Made by a program: the position numbers and the translations under genes. The notes under the pieces are model-generated. The model made no database searches. It was given only the letters and a program-made list of their open reading frames with translations, and was not told the origin of the DNA. From positions 1 to 23,660 of the forward strand of contig CAYWPG010000050.1 in NCBI GenBank assembly GCA_964460035.1: a stretch of 23,660 nt of DNA, in the 5' to 3' direction. Shown piece after piece: positions 22,096 to 23,660 of the stretch (position 1 is the first letter of the stretch; each line of letters begins with the position of its first letter). Source of the DNA: CAYWPG01 sp964460035. GTDB lineage: Bacteria; Pseudomonadota; Gammaproteobacteria; Nitrococcales; AK92.

Positions 22096-23007
22096 TCAGC
22101 CGCCCCCTTGCGCACTGGCGCGAGACACACCTTCGCTGCGCACGCTTAGGAGGTAATCGGCGAAGGCATCTCCTAGATCGGGGTGTTTAAGAGCGTATTC
22201 AACGGTTGCCTGCAGATACCCCAGTTTGTCGCCGCAGTCATAACGCCGGCCTTGGAACTCGTACGCGAACACTGATTCCCGTTCGATCAGCGCCGCAATC
22301 GCATCGGTAAGCTGGACCTCGCCACCGGCTCCCGGCAGCGTATGCCTTAGCATTTCAAAAATAGTGGGGCTGAGTATGTAGCGCCCGACCACACCCAAAT
22401 TCGTAGGCGCAACCTCCGGCTTCGGTTTCTCGACAATGGCCTCCACCCGACTCAAACGCGGCATGAACTCGCGAGTCGAAACGATACCGTAGCGGTCGGT
22501 GTGCTCTTTGGGCACCCGCTCTACTCCGACGATGCTGCCGCCATGCCGCGCGTGCTGCTCTACCATCTGGCTAAGGCATAAGGCCCCACTCGAGTCGATC
22601 AGGTCATCGGCCAGAATGACGGCGAAGGGTTCGTTGCCGACCACCGCCTCGGCGCAGGACACCGCATGCCCAAGCCCCAGTGCTTCGGCTTGCCGAATGT
22701 AAACACAGGTAACGCCTTTCGGAATGATGCCCCGCACATCCCTCAGCTGCTGCAGCTTTCCACGCGCTTCAAGCTCCGTTTCCAGCTCGTAAGCCATATC
22801 GAAATGGTCGGGTATGGAGCGCTTATTGCGCCCGGTGATGAAAATCAACACTTCGATACCGGCCTCGATTGCCTCCTCCGCGGCGTACTGCACCAGTGGC
22901 TTATCCACAATCGGCAGCATTTCTTTGGGATTTGCCTTGGTAGCCGGTAAGAATCGAGTGCCTAGTCCCGCGACGGGAAAAACCGCCTTTCTGACCCTAT
23001 TTCGCAT
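22096..23007 (-). CDS. galU: UTP--glucose-1-phosphate uridylyltransferase
   Basis: A 303-residue cytosolic enzyme making UDP-glucose for lipopolysaccharide, exopolysaccharide and osmoprotectant synthesis. Present are the nucleotide-binding signature AGLGTRFLPATKANPKEMLPIVDKP, ITGRNKRSIPDHFD, QAEALGLGHAV, the metal site ILADDLID, RYGIVST, EKP, and GGEVQLTDAI. Length and order match GalU of proteobacteria. ATG 23007 has a weak GGAT ribosome-binding site. It lies between the comEA-like gene and the aldolase-SDR-pfkB group, all on the same strand, with hairpins in both gaps. Confidence 0.98.
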   Translation of the reverse strand: MRNRVRKAVFPVAGLGTRFLPATKANPKEMLPIVDKPLVQYAAEEAIEAGIEVLIFITGRNKRSIPDHFDMAYELETELEARGKLQQLRDVRGIIPKGVTCVYIRQAEALGLGHAVSCAEAVVGNEPFAVILADDLIDSSGALCLSQMVEQHARHGGSIVGVERVPKEHTDRYGIVSTREFMPRLSRVEAIVEKPKPEVAPTNLGVVGRYILSPTIFEMLRHTLPGAGGEVQLTDAIAALIERESVFAYEFQGRRYDCGDKLGYLQATVEYALKHPDLGDAFADYLLSVRSEGVSRASAQGGG

Positions 23008-23096
23008 AGATCCATCCGTTACAGAGATGACACATCAAGTTGCGGTCACTATTTGCGGGGGTAGTTGGAGGATCTCAAGTAGGAAACGATGCGAAA

Positions 23097-23128
23097 GGTC
23101 GGGCACGCCTATGCGCACGCGCCCGACC
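23097..23128 (-). terminator. hairpin after the comEA-like gene
   Basis: GGTCGGGC / GCCCGACC (8 GC-rich pairs, 16-base loop) begins seven bases after the stop of the comEA-like gene and is followed by only three T residues. It is a likely but weak terminator before galU. Confidence 0.6.
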
Positions 23129-23134
23129 TCCGGC

Positions 23135-23398
23135 CTACTCTACGACGATGCGATCGAGATTGGCCTCAAGCGTGGCGCGCCCGATGCCCTGCACCTGCAG
23201 AAGATCCTCTGCACTGCGGAAGGGTCCGTTCGCCTCGCGGTGCGCGACGATAGCGCGTGCTTTTTCCGCCCCCACCCCTTTAAGCACGCTGGCCAAGGTA
23301 TCGGCATCGGCGGAGTTTACATTGACCTTTTCCGCGCTGGCCATTAGCGGAAAGATCAGGCAAAGAAACAACAATGTAGCACAAAAAACTTTCTTCAT
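23135..23398 (-). CDS. ComEA-like secreted helix-hairpin-helix protein
   Basis: An 87-residue protein. It has a Sec signal peptide (MKKVF, hydrophobic ATLLFLCLIFPLM, cleavage after ASA), then a double helix-hairpin-helix domain: VNVNSADADTLASVLKGVGAEKARAIVAHR followed by FRSAEDLLQVQGIGRATLE. Such periplasmic ComEA proteins bind incoming double-stranded DNA during natural transformation. This short form is common in gammaproteobacteria and is not always linked to competence. The frame stays open to 23437, but ATG 23398 starts the signal peptide and has AGGAG seven bases upstream. No other competence gene is in the window. Confidence 0.93.
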   Translation of the reverse strand: MKKVFCATLLFLCLIFPLMASAEKVNVNSADADTLASVLKGVGAEKARAIVAHREANGPFRSAEDLLQVQGIGRATLEANLDRIVVE

Positions 23399-23425
23399 TA
23401 TTATTCTCCTCATCCAATGAAGATC

Positions 23426-23453
23426 AAAAACCGCCATCCCCTAAACCTGGCGG
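23426..23453 (-). terminator. small hairpin plus T5 in the comEA-like leader
   Basis: On the minus strand CCGCCA / TGGCGG (6 pairs, 11-base loop) is followed by TTTTTG. It lies between the predicted promoter and the ribosome-binding site, right at the expected 5' end of the transcript. It may be an attenuator, a 5' stabilising hairpin, or a terminator for transcription entering from beyond the window. Confidence 0.45.
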
Positions 23454-23583
23454 CGAAGCAAATATAACAAAAACTTCACAACTGACAAGGCAAAAGGAAT
23501 AAAAACAACTCTTAAACAATAATATTATTTTCGATTATTTTAATAAATAACAGGAATTAAAACTCTCAAATACTAATAGTAAT
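23454..23583. other. AT-rich tract upstream of the comEA-like gene
   Basis: About 130 bases composed overwhelmingly of A and T, within an otherwise GC-rich window. It includes the 12-base palindrome AATAATATTATT (23518-23529) and runs such as TTTTAATAAATAA. It covers and extends upstream of the predicted promoter. It has no ORF. It could be an UP-like or silencer-binding region, or foreign DNA. Confidence 0.6.
23461..23488 (-). promoter_or_regulatory. sigma-70 promoter of the comEA-like gene
   Basis: On the minus strand TTGTCA (23488-23483), a 16-base spacer and TATATT (23466-23461); each hexamer matches the consensus at five of six positions. The start would be near 23454, giving a leader of about 56 bases. 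Confidence 0.72.
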
Positions 23584-23599
23584 GAGGGGAACCAGCAGC

Positions 23600-23660
23600 T
23601 GGGGGATGTTGTAGCCCCGTTTTCGACCGGACACTTTGTTGCGTGAGCAAAGCCTAGGCA
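23600..23660. mobile_element. possible insertion-sequence end at window edge
   Basis: Composition switches back to GC-rich. On the minus strand the stretch AAAGTGTCCGGTCGAAAAC followed by GGGGCTACA (positions about 23595-23621) reminds me of terminal sequences of IS3-type elements. There is no transposase and no second end in the window, so this is a weak call by resemblance only. Confidence 0.2.

Overview
The window is high-GC gammaproteobacterial chromosome. The evidence is the order thrS-infC-rpmI-rplT-pheS-pheT-ihfA-merR-tRNA-Pro, the uvrB / aminotransferase / tRNA-Asn neighbourhood, and a PfkB-type phosphofructokinase. I do not place it below class level. Nearly all of it is ordinary core genome. 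The interest lies in non-coding control structures, one multidomain metal ATPase, one large unrecognised lipoprotein and a small uncharacterised sugar-metabolism operon.

Layout. (1) Positions 1-7607, minus strand: the translation operon, reading from 7607 leftwards as thrS, infC (apparent AUC start), rpmI, rplT, pheS, pheT, ihfA and a MerR-like regulator, ending in a tRNA-Pro(GGG) cut by the window edge. The thrS leader holds two stem-loops, one with a tRNA-Thr-like anticodon loop. The infC-rpmI gap holds a GNRA-capped hairpin. The rplT-pheS gap holds two tandem hairpins, the second an intrinsic terminator. (2) 7689-10674: a terminator, a strong hairpin and a ~940-residue lipoprotein gene of unknown function. 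(3) 11048-13871: a UPF0114/YqhA membrane protein gene and, convergent and overlapping it at the 3' end, a P1B-type metal ATPase with a C-terminal hemerythrin domain. (4) 14269-17985: tRNA-Val(GAC), uvrB, then divergently a class I aminotransferase, then tRNA-Asn(GTT). Promoters are readable for both tRNAs and the aminotransferase. (5) 18415-18885: a stand-alone cyclic-nucleotide-binding-domain protein. (6) 19002-23398, minus strand: a ComEA-like secreted helix-hairpin-helix protein, galU, then a tight set of class II aldolase-like protein, SDR oxidoreductase and PfkB sugar kinase. (7) 23454-23660: an unusually AT-rich stretch containing the comEA-like promoter, then an abrupt return to GC-rich DNA that might be the end of a mobile element.

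How the genes work together. The left third makes translation machinery: two tRNA synthetases, IF3, L35, L20, and the nucleoid protein IHF-alpha. Control appears to act at the RNA level: an operator-like thrS leader, a rare infC start codon, and a hairpin/terminator between rplT and pheS. The right third centres on carbohydrate phosphate and nucleotide-sugar metabolism (GalU, PfkB, and an aldolase/SDR pair with a 4-base overlap). No CRISPR array, prophage, complete insertion sequence or recognisable defence system is visible.
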